From Bacillus sp. T3 (GTDB lineage: Bacteria > Bacillota > Bacilli > Bacillales > Cytobacillaceae): 64,000 nt of DNA. Below the pieces are notes generated by a model. The model saw only the letters and a list, made by a program, of their open reading frames with translations, made no database searches and was not told where the DNA came from. Location of the stretch: positions 4,278,001 to 4,342,000 of the forward strand of contig NZ_CP137761.1 in NCBI RefSeq assembly GCF_033449965.1, written 5' to 3'. Shown piece by piece: positions 1-8,862 of the stretch (its first letter is position 1; the number at the start of each line of letters is the position of its first letter). A program made the position numbers and the translations under genes.

Positions 1-1059
1 ATTCCCTTCTGCCTTTTCCCTACGAAGTAATTCAAGTTCTGCTACTGGTTGTTGTATAACTTTTTCCCCTTTCACCGATAACTCCCTTGGAAGAGTTAAA
101 CAATGGGCCCAACCATTTTGATCTGTTGGATATTCAATTTCTGGTAATCCCATCCAACCGACTAAAATTCTTCGTCCATTAGGGTCTTGTGTTGTTTGTG
201 GGGCATAAAAATCAAAGCCTCGGTCAAGCTCATGAAAATCACCGTGAATAAGTTCATTCGTCACTAAATCAAGTGGGCGCCCGAGAACATACCCTGACTG
301 ATAAATATTTTTATAGCAATCTCCTTCTGCTTTAAGCCCCTGTGGAGAGAAAAGGAACACACCTTGCCCGTCCAGCTCAAAATAATCAGGACATTCCCAC
401 ATATAACCAAATTCAGCAAGAGTTGTATTCATTTCACCAGCAAATTGCCACTGTTTTAAATCGGGCGAGCGATATAAAACGACACATCCTGTTTTATTTT
501 CCCTCTGAGCCCCAATTACAGCATAATATTCGTCTCCAGCTCTCCAAACCTTCGGATCACGATAATGATCGGTATAGCCAACTGGAATATCTGCAATCAC
601 TGGAGTTTCCATTTTAGTAATATGTCCATTTTGATCCATTACAGCTAAACATTGATAGGGGTGCCGATTCCAATTTTCATCTCGCGTATTTCCTGTATAG
701 AGAAGAAAAAGCTTCCCATCATGTTCAATACCACTGCCGGAATAGACACCATGACTATCATATTCATTCGATGGTTCAATCGCCATTCCAATGTTTTCCC
801 AATGAACAAGATCTTTTGATTTAGTATGATACCAGTGCTTTAATCCATGGATAGGGCCGAGCGGAAACCATTGATAAAACAAATGATATTCCCCATTATA
901 AAATGCAAATCCATTTGGATCATTTAAAAGCCCTGTAACTGGTTGCACATGAAAAGACTGCCGCCAAGGACATTGATTCACCAGTTTGGCTAATCCTTTA
1001 ATCTCTGCGTCAGTGACATCGTGCATTTTCCTGTAGCGCTTTTCTTTTGTCCATTCCAT
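1..1059 (-). CDS. sacA: Sucrose-6-phosphate hydrolase, GH32 (3' part cut off by window edge)
   Basis: Cytoplasmic GH32 enzyme that splits sucrose-6-phosphate, delivered by the PTS, into glucose-6-phosphate and fructose. The ATG at 1059 gives MEWTKEKRYRKM, and the three family motifs follow: NDPNG (catalytic nucleophile Asp) near residue 46, YRDPK in the middle and WECPD (acid/base Glu). About 353 of some 480 residues are present; the C-terminal beta-sandwich lies outside the window. It follows the sucrose transporter gene by 62 bases on the same strand, so it is the second enzyme of a sucrose operon controlled by the operators at 2601-2731. The assignment to sucrose rather than another beta-fructoside rests on the neighbouring EIIBC. 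Confidence 0.93.
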   Translation of the reverse strand, partial: MEWTKEKRYRKMHDVTDAEIKGLAKLVNQCPWRQSFHVQPVTGLLNDPNGFAFYNGEYHLFYQWFPLGPIHGLKHWYHTKSKDLVHWENIGMAIEPSNEYDSHGVYSGSGIEHDGKLFLLYTGNTRDENWNRHPYQCLAVMDQNGHITKMETPVIADIPVGYTDHYRDPKVWRAGDEYYAVIGAQRENKTGCVVLYRSPDLKQWQFAGEMNTTLAEFGYMWECPDYFELDGQGVFLFSPQGLKAEGDCYKNIYQSGYVLGRPLDLVTNELIHGDFHELDRGFDFYAPQTTQDPNGRRILVGWMGLPEIEYPTDQNGWAHCLTLPRELSVKGEKVIQQPVAELELLRREKAEGN

Positions 1060-1083
1060 GTTGATACACTCCCAATACAGAAA

Positions 1084-1103
1084 GGAGAATCATCGGATTC
1101 TCC
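1084..1103 (-). other. Intergenic hairpin between sacP and sacA
   Basis: An 8-bp perfect stem (GGAGAATC / GATTCTCC, 4-base loop) sits between the transporter stop and the hydrolase start. On the minus strand it is followed only by TTTC, so it is a weak terminator at best. It could be an RNA-processing or stability element setting the ratio of the two products (inference). Confidence 0.4.
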
Positions 1104-1121
1104 CCTTCATTCTTTTTTCAA

Positions 1122-2570
1122 TTATGCTGCTTGTTCTGACTGACTATTGCCTGCTTTTTTTGCTTCTCTTTTTGCTAAAACAACCGTTACGAAAAAAGCT
1201 ACTACAAAGGAAATCGCCATTCCAATAATATAATAAAGGATCACATCAGGATGAATTGAAATGATTCCCGGAAGACCTGCAGCTCCTAACGCTGTCGCCT
1301 TCACCTTGAACAAAGTCACAAATCCAGATGCGACGGCAGCCCCAGTGATTGCACCGATAAACGGATAACGTAACTTTAAGTTAATTCCAAACATAGCTGG
1401 CTCGGTAATCCCTAATAAAGCAGAGATTCCGGCAGCTGAAGCAGTACCTTTGATTTTAGCATTCTTCGTTGTCTTTAAAACCGCAAGTGTCGCTGCACCT
1501 TGGGCAACGTTTGACATTGCAGCAATAACGAAGATAAACGATCCACCTGTCTTTACTAAATCAGCAAGTAATTGTGTTTCTACAGCAATAAAACTGTGAT
1601 GCATTTCGGTTATAACAATTGGCGCATAGAACAGACCGAAAATGATTCCACCAATAACACCTGTAGTGTCATACATCCAAACAATACCATCTGTTAATAA
1701 ATTTCCTGCAGAACGTGTAACGGGTCCAACTAATGTAAACGTTAATATGCCTGTGATAAAAATGGAAAATAAAGGAGTTAACAAATTATCTAATGCAGAT
1801 GGAACAACCTTGCGTAAGTATGTTTCAATTTTTGCCAGAATAAATGAGGCCGCAAGCACAGGAAGCACCGACCCTTGATATCCAACCTTTTCTATCTCGA
1901 GGCCAAATATATTCCAAACTGGAATCTCATGCTTTAGAAGAGCAGCTCCATAGCCATATCCATTCAATAAGTCCGGATGGACCATTAACATTCCTAAAGT
2001 GGCTCCAAGATAAGGATTTCCACCAAAACGCTTCGTCGCCGAAAAACCAATTAATATCGGTAAAAAGACAAAGGCTGCATTCGCAAATGTATTAATAAGT
2101 GCGGCTAAATCGGCCATTTCTGGATTAGCATCGACTAATGATTTTCCCTCGATAAATAAATCAGAAGCAGTTAGGACGTTGTTAAGACCCATTAATAAAC
2201 CACCAGCAACAATGGCTGGGATAATCGGAACGAAAATGTCAGATAGCATTTTAACAAATCGTTGAATCGGATTTAATTTTTTGGTTGCCGCATCTTTCAC
2301 ATCACTTGTAGACATTTCAGTTTGGCCAGTCAAAGCTGCAAAATGCTTGTAAACCACATTTACCGTTCCTGAGCCAAGAATAATTTGAAATTGACCGCCA
2401 GTTGAAAATGTTCCTTTTACTTCATCCATTTGATCCAATTTTGCCTGGTCAACGACTGATTCGTCATTTAAAACAAGACGCAAGCGTGTGGCACAATGGG
2501 CTGCCGCTGAAACGTTTTCTTTCCCACCAATTGCAACTAGTAATTCTTGAGCAATTTTTTTGTGATCCAT
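1122..2570 (-). CDS. sacP: PTS sucrose-specific EIIBC permease
   Basis: Membrane permease that takes up sucrose and phosphorylates it. An N-terminal EIIB domain (residues 1-80) carries the phosphocysteine motif HCATRLRL (Cys26). A linker leads into an EIIC domain from about residue 105 with roughly ten membrane segments and the GITEPAMFG motif typical of the glucose-superfamily EIIC. No EIIA domain is present, as usual for SacP/ScrA, which borrow EIIA from another PTS protein. At 482 residues it is full length. It lies between the LacI-type regulator and sacA on one strand, downstream of three operator palindromes. Trehalose EIIBC is the main alternative; sacA next door favours sucrose. Confidence 0.92.
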   Translation of the reverse strand: MDHKKIAQELLVAIGGKENVSAAAHCATRLRLVLNDESVVDQAKLDQMDEVKGTFSTGGQFQIILGSGTVNVVYKHFAALTGQTEMSTSDVKDAATKKLNPIQRFVKMLSDIFVPIIPAIVAGGLLMGLNNVLTASDLFIEGKSLVDANPEMADLAALINTFANAAFVFLPILIGFSATKRFGGNPYLGATLGMLMVHPDLLNGYGYGAALLKHEIPVWNIFGLEIEKVGYQGSVLPVLAASFILAKIETYLRKVVPSALDNLLTPLFSIFITGILTFTLVGPVTRSAGNLLTDGIVWMYDTTGVIGGIIFGLFYAPIVITEMHHSFIAVETQLLADLVKTGGSFIFVIAAMSNVAQGAATLAVLKTTKNAKIKGTASAAGISALLGITEPAMFGINLKLRYPFIGAITGAAVASGFVTLFKVKATALGAAGLPGIISIHPDVILYYIIGMAISFVVAFFVTVVLAKREAKKAGNSQSEQAA

Positions 2571-2600
2571 AATGATCCCCCTCTTTATATTGTGTGTATT

Positions 2601-2612
2601 GGAACCGGTTCC
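2601..2612 (-). promoter_or_regulatory. LacI-family operator O1 upstream of sacP
   Basis: Perfect 12-bp palindrome GGAACCGGTTCC, 31 bases before the sacP start. The central CG flanked by symmetric arms is the hallmark of LacI/GalR-family sites. Confidence 0.75.
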
Positions 2613-2641
2613 TTTTTCAGTAAAAAAAATACCTCTTTTAA

Positions 2642-2653
2642 GGAGCCGGTTCC
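2642..2653 (-). promoter_or_regulatory. LacI-family operator O2 overlapping the transcription start region
   Basis: GGAGCCGGTTCC, one mismatch from a perfect palindrome. It lies just downstream of the predicted -10 box (2667-2672), a position where a bound repressor would block polymerase. Confidence 0.75.
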
Positions 2654-2666
2654 ATTTAGGGCTAAA

Positions 2667-2695
2667 AAAATAAAGAAACCGATTTTATTGTTCAA
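2667..2695 (-). promoter_or_regulatory. Probable sacPA promoter
   Basis: On the minus strand TTGAAC (2690-2695) and TATTTT (2667-2672) are 17 bases apart. The spacer contains a further half-operator-like ACCGATTT. Operators lie on both sides, consistent with repression and possible looping. Confidence 0.5.
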
Positions 2696-2719
2696 ACCTA
2701 TTAATTCGGCTCTCCTTTT

Positions 2720-2731
2720 GGAACCGGTTTC
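2720..2731 (-). promoter_or_regulatory. LacI-family operator O3 at the 3' end of the regulator gene
   Basis: GGAACCGGTTTC, a near-perfect copy of the O1 palindrome, 11 bases past the regulator stop codon and 25 bases upstream of the -35 hexamer. Confidence 0.7.
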
Positions 2732-2741
2732 GTTATCTGTA

Positions 2742-3740
2742 TTATAGAGCATGCTTCAAGTTTATGTCAACGCTTTCTCGTTCAATAATTTCAAATTTAG
2801 AGATGGTTAATTTTTCTACAGGACGCTCATTTACTAGGTTCACGATGTGCCTTGCAGCAGTTTCCCCTGCCTCTTTATAAAAAAACTTTGCTGTGGTTAA
2901 GCTAGGATGAATAATTCCCGTAACCTCATAGCCACCAAATCCGGTAATTGCAACCTCGGTTGGAACTACAAGCCCCTCAGAATATGCGGCCTTAAGAGCG
3001 CCAAGTGCAATATTATCGGTTGCACATACAAAAATCGAAGGATGAAATTCATTCATAATTTTCTGTGCGCTGGTTTGCGCAGCTGGAATGTTAAACTCTG
3101 TTTCAAAGAATTGAACTTCACAATCTTGAACCTCTTCTAGAGCCTTTTTAAATCCCTGTTTTCTCTTTACCCCTACTGCAATATCCCTTTCTGTTACGCC
3201 TAAATAAGCAATTTTACGATATCCCTTTTCCAAGACATACCGTCCCATTTCATAACCAGCGTGATAATCATCATGGATCAAGCTATGAAACATTTCATTC
3301 TCCTGTCCAATTAATAAAATTGGGATATTTACAGCCTCAAGTGCTTGGATATGTAGGTCGGTTATTACAGTTGCCAGCAAGATAATTCCTGCCATCTTTT
3401 GATTAGCGAAGCTATAAATACTATCTATTTCCCGCTCTAAACTTTGGCTTGTATTCGAGATAAGCATCTGGTAATTCAATTTTTTTAATTGCTCATCAAT
3501 CCCAATTAAGGTTTGTGATGAAGCATAGGAGTCAAGCCTCGGTACAATGGTTCCAATAATATTCGTTTTCTTAGCTTTTAAGCTTTGTGCAAACGGATTT
3601 GGCGTATAACCGGTTTCGTTAATTGCTTGTTCAATTTTCTTCTTGGTTGCTTCCCCAACAGATCCACCATTTAAATACCGCGAAACCGTACTTTTAGCCA
3701 CACCAGCAATTTTTGCTATATCTGAAATGGTTTTACTCAT
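2742..3740 (-). CDS. LacI/GalR-family transcriptional regulator of the sucrose operon
   Basis: DNA-binding repressor of about 332 residues. The N-terminus has the LacI helix-turn-helix and hinge (SDIAKIAGVAKSTVSRYLNG, then TGYTPN), followed by a periplasmic-binding-protein-like effector domain from about residue 60. It is directly upstream of sacP and sacA on the same strand, and the intervening 171 bases hold three palindromic operators, so it almost certainly regulates them in response to a sugar. No clear operator is visible before its own start, so autoregulation is not obvious. ScrR/SacR-type naming is likely but the effector cannot be read from the sequence. Confidence 0.88.
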   Translation of the reverse strand: MSKTISDIAKIAGVAKSTVSRYLNGGSVGEATKKKIEQAINETGYTPNPFAQSLKAKKTNIIGTIVPRLDSYASSQTLIGIDEQLKKLNYQMLISNTSQSLEREIDSIYSFANQKMAGIILLATVITDLHIQALEAVNIPILLIGQENEMFHSLIHDDYHAGYEMGRYVLEKGYRKIAYLGVTERDIAVGVKRKQGFKKALEEVQDCEVQFFETEFNIPAAQTSAQKIMNEFHPSIFVCATDNIALGALKAAYSEGLVVPTEVAITGFGGYEVTGIIHPSLTTAKFFYKEAGETAARHIVNLVNERPVEKLTISKFEIIERESVDINLKHAL

Positions 3741-3859
3741 TTTGTCATCTCCAAATGATACATAAATATATAAATTACTTAATTTTGTACTATATGTTTA
3801 TCATATCATCTTTAAGGTCGTTTCTAAATCCAATTTGTCCATTAGTTTTTTTCGAAAAG

Positions 3860-3897
3860 GACTCAGAAATCGTGAAAGTTTATTCGATTTCTGAGTC
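3860..3897 (-). terminator. Terminator after the HAD phosphatase gene
   Basis: Perfect 13-bp stem (GACTCAGAAATCG / CGATTTCTGAGTC) with a 12-base loop, followed on the minus strand by CCTTTTC and a run of A. It separates the HAD gene from the sucrose regulator. Confidence 0.65.
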
Positions 3898-3911
3898 TAA
3901 ATTGTAAGCCA

Positions 3912-4727
3912 TTACGATTGGCTTAAAATCAATTTCTCGATTGCATAGGCTACGCCGTTTTCATTATTGGATAATGTATGGAAACTAGCCGTTTCTTTTA
4001 CAATTGGTACTGCATTGCCCATTGCCACACCGCAGCCAGCAAACTCTACCATGGACAAGTCATTTTCACCATCACCGATGCAAATGACTTCTTCCTGTTT
4101 AACAGATAGTACATCTGCAAGCTGTTTAACGGCATTGCCTTTACATACGCTTGGATGAAGAATTTCTAAAAAGTATGGCGCACTTTGAACAAATGTATAT
4201 CTTTTTCTAAATGATTCAGGAATGGCAGCAATAACTTTGCTTAAACGTTCCGGTTCATCAATAAACATGACTTTTGGGATTAGAATATCCTCAGGTATTT
4301 CATCAATCGTCCGATAATGAAGCGGGATTTGATTTAAATATGATTCATAAACGGTGTAGTGGTTAATTTGTTTATTTGGTGTATAAAGATTGGCTGAGTC
4401 AAAAAAATGCATGGGTGAATTTACGTCTTCACTTAATTGATATAAAACTTTTAAATCTCCATACGTCAAAGAAATTTCGGAAAGGATTTCATTTGTGTGT
4501 GTATTTTGCACAAGTGCACCATTATAGGTAATGACATGATCATTTTCATCGGTTAATTTCAATTCTTCAATTAATCGATGAACCCCACCAATTGGTCTAC
4601 CTGTACATATTGCGACGTTAACACCCTTTGCTTTAGCAGCTTGAATCGCCTCATTTACTTCTGTTGTGATTTCTTTACGGTCATTAATAAGTGTGCCATC
4701 AATATCAATTGCAATTAACTTATACAA
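3912..4727 (-). CDS. Cof-type HAD-superfamily phosphatase
   Basis: Predicted cytoplasmic phosphatase of the Cof/YidA HAD-IIB group, acting on sugar phosphates, flavin or PLP-type substrates. Motif I is IDIDGTL at the N-terminus, motif II is in ICTGRP, and motif IV is GDGENDLSMVEFAG. The open frame extends to a TTG at 4742, but a TTG at 4727 gives MYKLIAIDIDGTL with GGAG nine bases upstream, which fits the family N-terminus better. About 271 residues. It is a single gene set off by the hairpin at 3860. The true substrate cannot be told from sequence. Confidence 0.85.
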   Translation of the reverse strand: MYKLIAIDIDGTLINDRKEITTEVNEAIQAAKAKGVNVAICTGRPIGGVHRLIEELKLTDENDHVITYNGALVQNTHTNEILSEISLTYGDLKVLYQLSEDVNSPMHFFDSANLYTPNKQINHYTVYESYLNQIPLHYRTIDEIPEDILIPKVMFIDEPERLSKVIAAIPESFRKRYTFVQSAPYFLEILHPSVCKGNAVKQLADVLSVKQEEVICIGDGENDLSMVEFAGCGVAMGNAVPIVKETASFHTLSNNENGVAYAIEKLILSQS

Positions 4728-5065
4728 AGCTTTCAGCTCCAATCATGTTGTAGGTATCAATAGTTGCTTGAAATATAGATTAACTATTGGATAGGAATAA
4801 CTAGTTTACAATATAACACAAAAAGGAATGCTCGTATTTCGGAACTTTATTCATTGTTAAAAATGCAAGCTAAAACAAAAACTCCCTCGATTACCAGGTA
4901 AAAATAATAAACTTATTCAGCCTACCCCCAAAATAAGAATAGGACTACCTAAACTTTTGTTGATAGTCATTTTTTGTCGTAACAATTTTCTGCTGGAAGT
5001 GAAACCTTTAGATTACTACCAGTTTTTTATAGTATTCGACACTACACCTATAAGGAGGGGTCTAT
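4728..5065. other. Gene-free stretch before the polysaccharide fusion gene
   Basis: AT-rich leader between two divergent genes, so it should hold both promoters. I see no riboswitch consensus and no convincing SinR box. The only clear signal is the AAGGAGGGG ribosome site at 5052-5060 for the next gene. Confidence 0.5.
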
Positions 5066-8000
5066 GTGAATCGAGTTTTTAGGTGGATTGTCCGATCCTT
5101 GTTTGCACCTGTTACTGGAAATGCCAGAGCGATTGCGAGTACACTTGGTTTTTTTCTAGCCTTTTTACCTTTAAATAGTTTTAGAATTCCATTATTGTTT
5201 GCTTTTTCACTTTTGTTGCGCCTTAATATTATCGCCTTATTTCTTGGAATGTTGATTACAATTTTTATTCCTAACATTCGGGAATTACCCTCACTGGATT
5301 TAGGTAGATTTGAATATTACTGGCTCTTTTCTACACTGAAAAATACACTATTATCTTCAAAGTCCCTTGCCTCTGGTGCCTTTGGTGGATTAATTGGTCT
5401 TGTTTGCTATTTTTTCTTCCATTGGTTTTACAATTTAGGGCTAAAAAAAAGGGTGCTAAATCAGGAACATATTTTTCTTGATCCTGCAAAGAGACGCTGG
5501 TCAATCATTAAACGAATGAGTGCAGGCTTTACCGTGTTAATTATTTTAGTGTCAACTATTTTTATGGAAAGCCTAAGTACCAACCCAGTTTTTCCTGAGC
5601 TGGAACTAAATAAAAGAACAGCTCATGGCGGGTTTGAGCCGATAAATACAAGTTTCTGTAAAGAAGAACTATCAGCACAGATTAAAAATGCGAATCCTTC
5701 CACTCTCAGCCAAAAAAACATGAGTAAAAATCTAATCACGACCAAACAAGAAGTCTATGGATTTTACGTCAATTGGGACAAAAACAGCAAAACCTCTTTC
5801 AATAAAAATATTCATTCTATTACTACATTAGTGCCGGAATGGCTGCAGCTTACGCCGGATCACACGCTTAAAGCCAGCACTGACCAATCTATTGCTCAAG
5901 AGGCAAAAGCACATGAGATAAAGGTTCTCCCATTAGTGAATAATTTTATTAATAATAAATGGGATGGGGATTTACTGCACCGGTTATTTACTACTCCAGG
6001 TGCTGAAGACCGTTTTATTAAAGATATGCTTGCTTATGTGAGAACAAATGGCTTTGACGGTATTAATATCGACTTTGAAGAAATTAATAAAGGTGACAAG
6101 GATCATTTTACAGATTTTATGGGTAATGTTTATGCAGCATTCCATGAACATAGCCTTATGGTCACGGTGGATGTTCCGCCAAATAACAATAGTTTTGACT
6201 ATGAAACACTAGCAAAAAGGGCTGATCGCCTGATTGTCATGCTCTATGACCAAAACCATTCGATGAGTAAGCCTGGACCTGTAGCTCCAACATATTGGGT
6301 AAAGGAAAGCTTAAACCAACCCAATATTCCTTCCGAAAAACTGGTTGCGGGATTAGGAAACTATGGCTACGACTGGGAAGAACAATCGAGCCAGCCTGCC
6401 ACTGCCATGACGTTCGCGAATATCATGGCTTTGGGGAATGATACGAATCTCAAAATCCAATGGAATAAGGATACTGGGAACCCTTATTTACGCTACAAAC
6501 TAAATGAAAAAAAACATATCGTTTGGTTCTTAGATGCTGCTACATTTCATAATCAAATGAAGTTGGCAATGGACAGCGGCACAAAGGGAATAGCCGTTTG
6601 GAGGCTCGGTTCAGAAGATCCATCTATCTGGAATTTGATTAATAAACCAAAAGAAGTAGCCGATCCAACAACTGCCCTTCAAACCCTGGTTAGTCCTGAG
6701 CCTGATCGCCTTACAGGTGCTGGCGAGATTCTAAAAATAGCTTCTCAATCAGAAAAAGGGAAAAGAATCATTCAATTGGATGAATACGGAATGATTCAAA
6801 CTGAAACCTATAATAAATTACCGAAGCGGTCTGATGTAATTCGGTATGGTAAACCGAAAACTAAGGAAATCGTCCTTTCTTTTGATGACGGCCCGAATCC
6901 AACCTATACACCACAAATATTGGACATATTAGAAAAGAACAACATTAAAGCGACCTTCTTTATTGTCGGAGCGAACGCATTGCAGCACCCAAAACTTGTT
7001 AAAAGATTGCATAAGGAAGGCCACGAAATAGGAAACCATACTTTCACGCATCCTGATGTTACCTCCATTACTCCATCGCAACTGAGAATGGAGCTGAATG
7101 CGAATCAGCGTTTATTCCAAGGGATTACAGGTCACTCCATGACTCTTTTCCGCCCGCCTTATATTGCCGATTCGAAGTTGGGAACAAAAAGTGAACTGGC
7201 AGCTGTCATGCAAGCACAGGAAATGGGTTATACCATGGTCGGTCAATCAATTGACTCTGATGATTGGAAAAACCTTTCTAGCAATGACATTGTCAATACT
7301 GTATTAAATCAGCTGCCGGAAGGAAATGTGATTTTGCTGCATGATGCCGGTGGTGACCGCTCCAATATGGTAAAAGCCTTACCTGTTATCATTAAAGAAC
7401 TAAAGGCGCGCGGCTACACATTTACCACAATCGGTGATCTAATCGGAAAAACGGATGGTGAGATCATGCCCCCTGTTACTCAGGACAGCCATTTTTTAGT
7501 TTATGATAAGGCTGTATTTAAAATCCTCCAGGGCTGGCACTTTGGAGTAAGCTTCCTGTTCTATTCAGCGATTCTTTTAGGAATCGTTCGGTTGGCGGTC
7601 TTTGTTTTTCTTTCCAGAAGGCAGGTAAAGAGAAATAAACAGACCAGGATTGACCCTGACTTTACCCCTTTTGTCAGCATCGTTATTGCTGCCTATAATG
7701 AGGAAAAAGTCATTTGCAATACCATTCATTCAATTTTATCTAGTGATTACCCAAACTTTGAGATATTAATGATCGACGACGGATCAAAGGATCATACTGC
7801 TGTTGTAGTTGAAGAAAGTTATGCAAACAATTCCATAGTCAGATTAATTAAAAAAGCCAACGGAGGAAAATCGTCAGCTGTTAATATCGGGTTTAAAGAA
7901 GCTAAGGGAGAAATTGTGGTTGCGCTGGACGCTGATACACTCATCGCAGAGAATGCTATCTCTTTGCTTGTTAACCATTTCAAGAATGAACAGGTTGCAG

Positions 8001-8764
8001 CTGTTTCTGGTAATGTAAAGGTCGGCAATAAAGGGAACCTCCTGACAAACTGGCAGCATATCGAATATGTGACAGGCTTTAACCTGGAGAGACGGGCCTT
8101 TGCGGCGCTCAATTGCATTACGGTCGTACCAGGTGCAATCGGGGCATGGAGAAAGTCGGCGGTAGAAGAAGCGGGATACTTTAAAGAGGACACTCTAGCA
8201 GAGGATACCGATATCACACTTACACTTTTACGGAATGGGAAAAAGATTGAATTTGAAGAAAAGGCTTATGCCTATACAGAAGTGCCTGAAGATATTAAAA
8301 GCCTGGCAAAGCAACGTTATCGATGGGTTTATGGGACATTACAATGCTTATGGAAGCATCGTGAGGCTTTATTTAATAAAAAACATCACTCATTAGGCTA
8401 TATTGCCCTTCCAAACATGTGGATTTTCCAATATATTTATCAAACTATCGCGCCGATTGCGGATCTATTGTTCCTTTTGGCTTTATTTACTGGAAATCCC
8501 GGAAAAGCAGCTATTGGGTTTACATTGTTCTACTTACTAGATTTCATTACATCTCTATATGCGTTTCGATTGGAGAAGGAAAATCCGAAACCACTGGTTT
8601 CCCTGTTTCTGCAACGAATCTTGTACAAACAGCTAATGACCTATGTCGTGATCAAATCACTCTTCTCCGCAATCAAGGGTGTAACAGTAGGTTGGAATAA
8701 ACTTAAACGAAAAGGCAATGTAACCCAAGAAACCTCTATCGTGAAAGTGGACGAATATATGTAA
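5066..8764 (+). CDS. Trifunctional membrane protein: GH18-like domain, polysaccharide deacetylase and GT2 glycosyltransferase
   Basis: 1232 residues, GTG start with AAGGAGGGG five bases ahead (the overlapping ATG is followed at once by a stop). Domains in order: an N-terminal region with several membrane helices (1-170); a GH18 chitinase-like domain (229-530) with DGINIDFEE at 331-339, E338 being the expected acid; a NodB deacetylase (600-790) with FDDGP at 606-610 and metal ligands H658 and H662; a membrane helix; and a processive GT2 domain (869-1190) with DAD 955-957, ED 1046-1047 and QRYRW 1083-1087, ending in more helices. This unites synthase, deacetylase and hydrolase of a poly-N-acetylglucosamine-type polymer in one chain, comparable to PgaC plus PgaB or IcaA plus IcaB. 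The polymer itself is inferred. Confidence 0.85.
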   Translation: MNRVFRWIVRSLFAPVTGNARAIASTLGFFLAFLPLNSFRIPLLFAFSLLLRLNIIALFLGMLITIFIPNIRELPSLDLGRFEYYWLFSTLKNTLLSSKSLASGAFGGLIGLVCYFFFHWFYNLGLKKRVLNQEHIFLDPAKRRWSIIKRMSAGFTVLIILVSTIFMESLSTNPVFPELELNKRTAHGGFEPINTSFCKEELSAQIKNANPSTLSQKNMSKNLITTKQEVYGFYVNWDKNSKTSFNKNIHSITTLVPEWLQLTPDHTLKASTDQSIAQEAKAHEIKVLPLVNNFINNKWDGDLLHRLFTTPGAEDRFIKDMLAYVRTNGFDGINIDFEEINKGDKDHFTDFMGNVYAAFHEHSLMVTVDVPPNNNSFDYETLAKRADRLIVMLYDQNHSMSKPGPVAPTYWVKESLNQPNIPSEKLVAGLGNYGYDWEEQSSQPATAMTFANIMALGNDTNLKIQWNKDTGNPYLRYKLNEKKHIVWFLDAATFHNQMKLAMDSGTKGIAVWRLGSEDPSIWNLINKPKEVADPTTALQTLVSPEPDRLTGAGEILKIASQSEKGKRIIQLDEYGMIQTETYNKLPKRSDVIRYGKPKTKEIVLSFDDGPNPTYTPQILDILEKNNIKATFFIVGANALQHPKLVKRLHKEGHEIGNHTFTHPDVTSITPSQLRMELNANQRLFQGITGHSMTLFRPPYIADSKLGTKSELAAVMQAQEMGYTMVGQSIDSDDWKNLSSNDIVNTVLNQLPEGNVILLHDAGGDRSNMVKALPVIIKELKARGYTFTTIGDLIGKTDGEIMPPVTQDSHFLVYDKAVFKILQGWHFGVSFLFYSAILLGIVRLAVFVFLSRRQVKRNKQTRIDPDFTPFVSIVIAAYNEEKVICNTIHSILSSDYPNFEILMIDDGSKDHTAVVVEESYANNSIVRLIKKANGGKSSAVNIGFKEAKGEIVVALDADTLIAENAISLLVNHFKNEQVAAVSGNVKVGNKGNLLTNWQHIEYVTGFNLERRAFAALNCITVVPGAIGAWRKSAVEEAGYFKEDTLAEDTDITLTLLRNGKKIEFEEKAYAYTEVPEDIKSLAKQRYRWVYGTLQCLWKHREALFNKKHHSLGYIALPNMWIFQYIYQTIAPIADLLFLLALFTGNPGKAAIGFTLFYLLDFITSLYAFRLEKENPKPLVSLFLQRILYKQLMTYVVIKSLFSAIKGVTVGWNKLKRKGNVTQETSIVKVDEYM

Positions 8765-8776
8765 CACAACCTTTTC

Positions 8777-8806
8777 ACAGGTCTTTCCCATTTGGGGAAG
8801 GCCTGT
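8777..8806 (+). terminator. Terminator of the polysaccharide fusion gene
   Basis: Stem ACAGGTCTTTCCC / GGGGAAGGCCTGT followed by TTTTTG, 12 bases after the stop codon. Confidence 0.85.
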
Positions 8807-8826
8807 TTTTGTTGATTTTTTATAGG

Positions 8827-8854
8827 AAAAGGACCACCTTTTGGTGATCCTTTT
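8827..8854 (-). terminator. Terminator of the Thr/Pro-rich protein gene
   Basis: Stem AAAAGGACCACC / GGTGATCCTTTT just past the stop codon of the minus-strand gene; it converges with the terminator at 8777. Confidence 0.65.
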
Positions 8855-8862
8855 CGACTGTA

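Noticed and set aside
3601..3620. AACCGGTTTCG inside the LacI-type gene as a further operator
   Set aside because: It encodes the conserved NETGYTP segment, lacks the symmetric second half and lies far from any start.
7819..8217. Long minus-strand frame opposite the GT2 domain
   Set aside because: Antisense shadow of a conserved coding region, with no ribosome site and low-complexity product.
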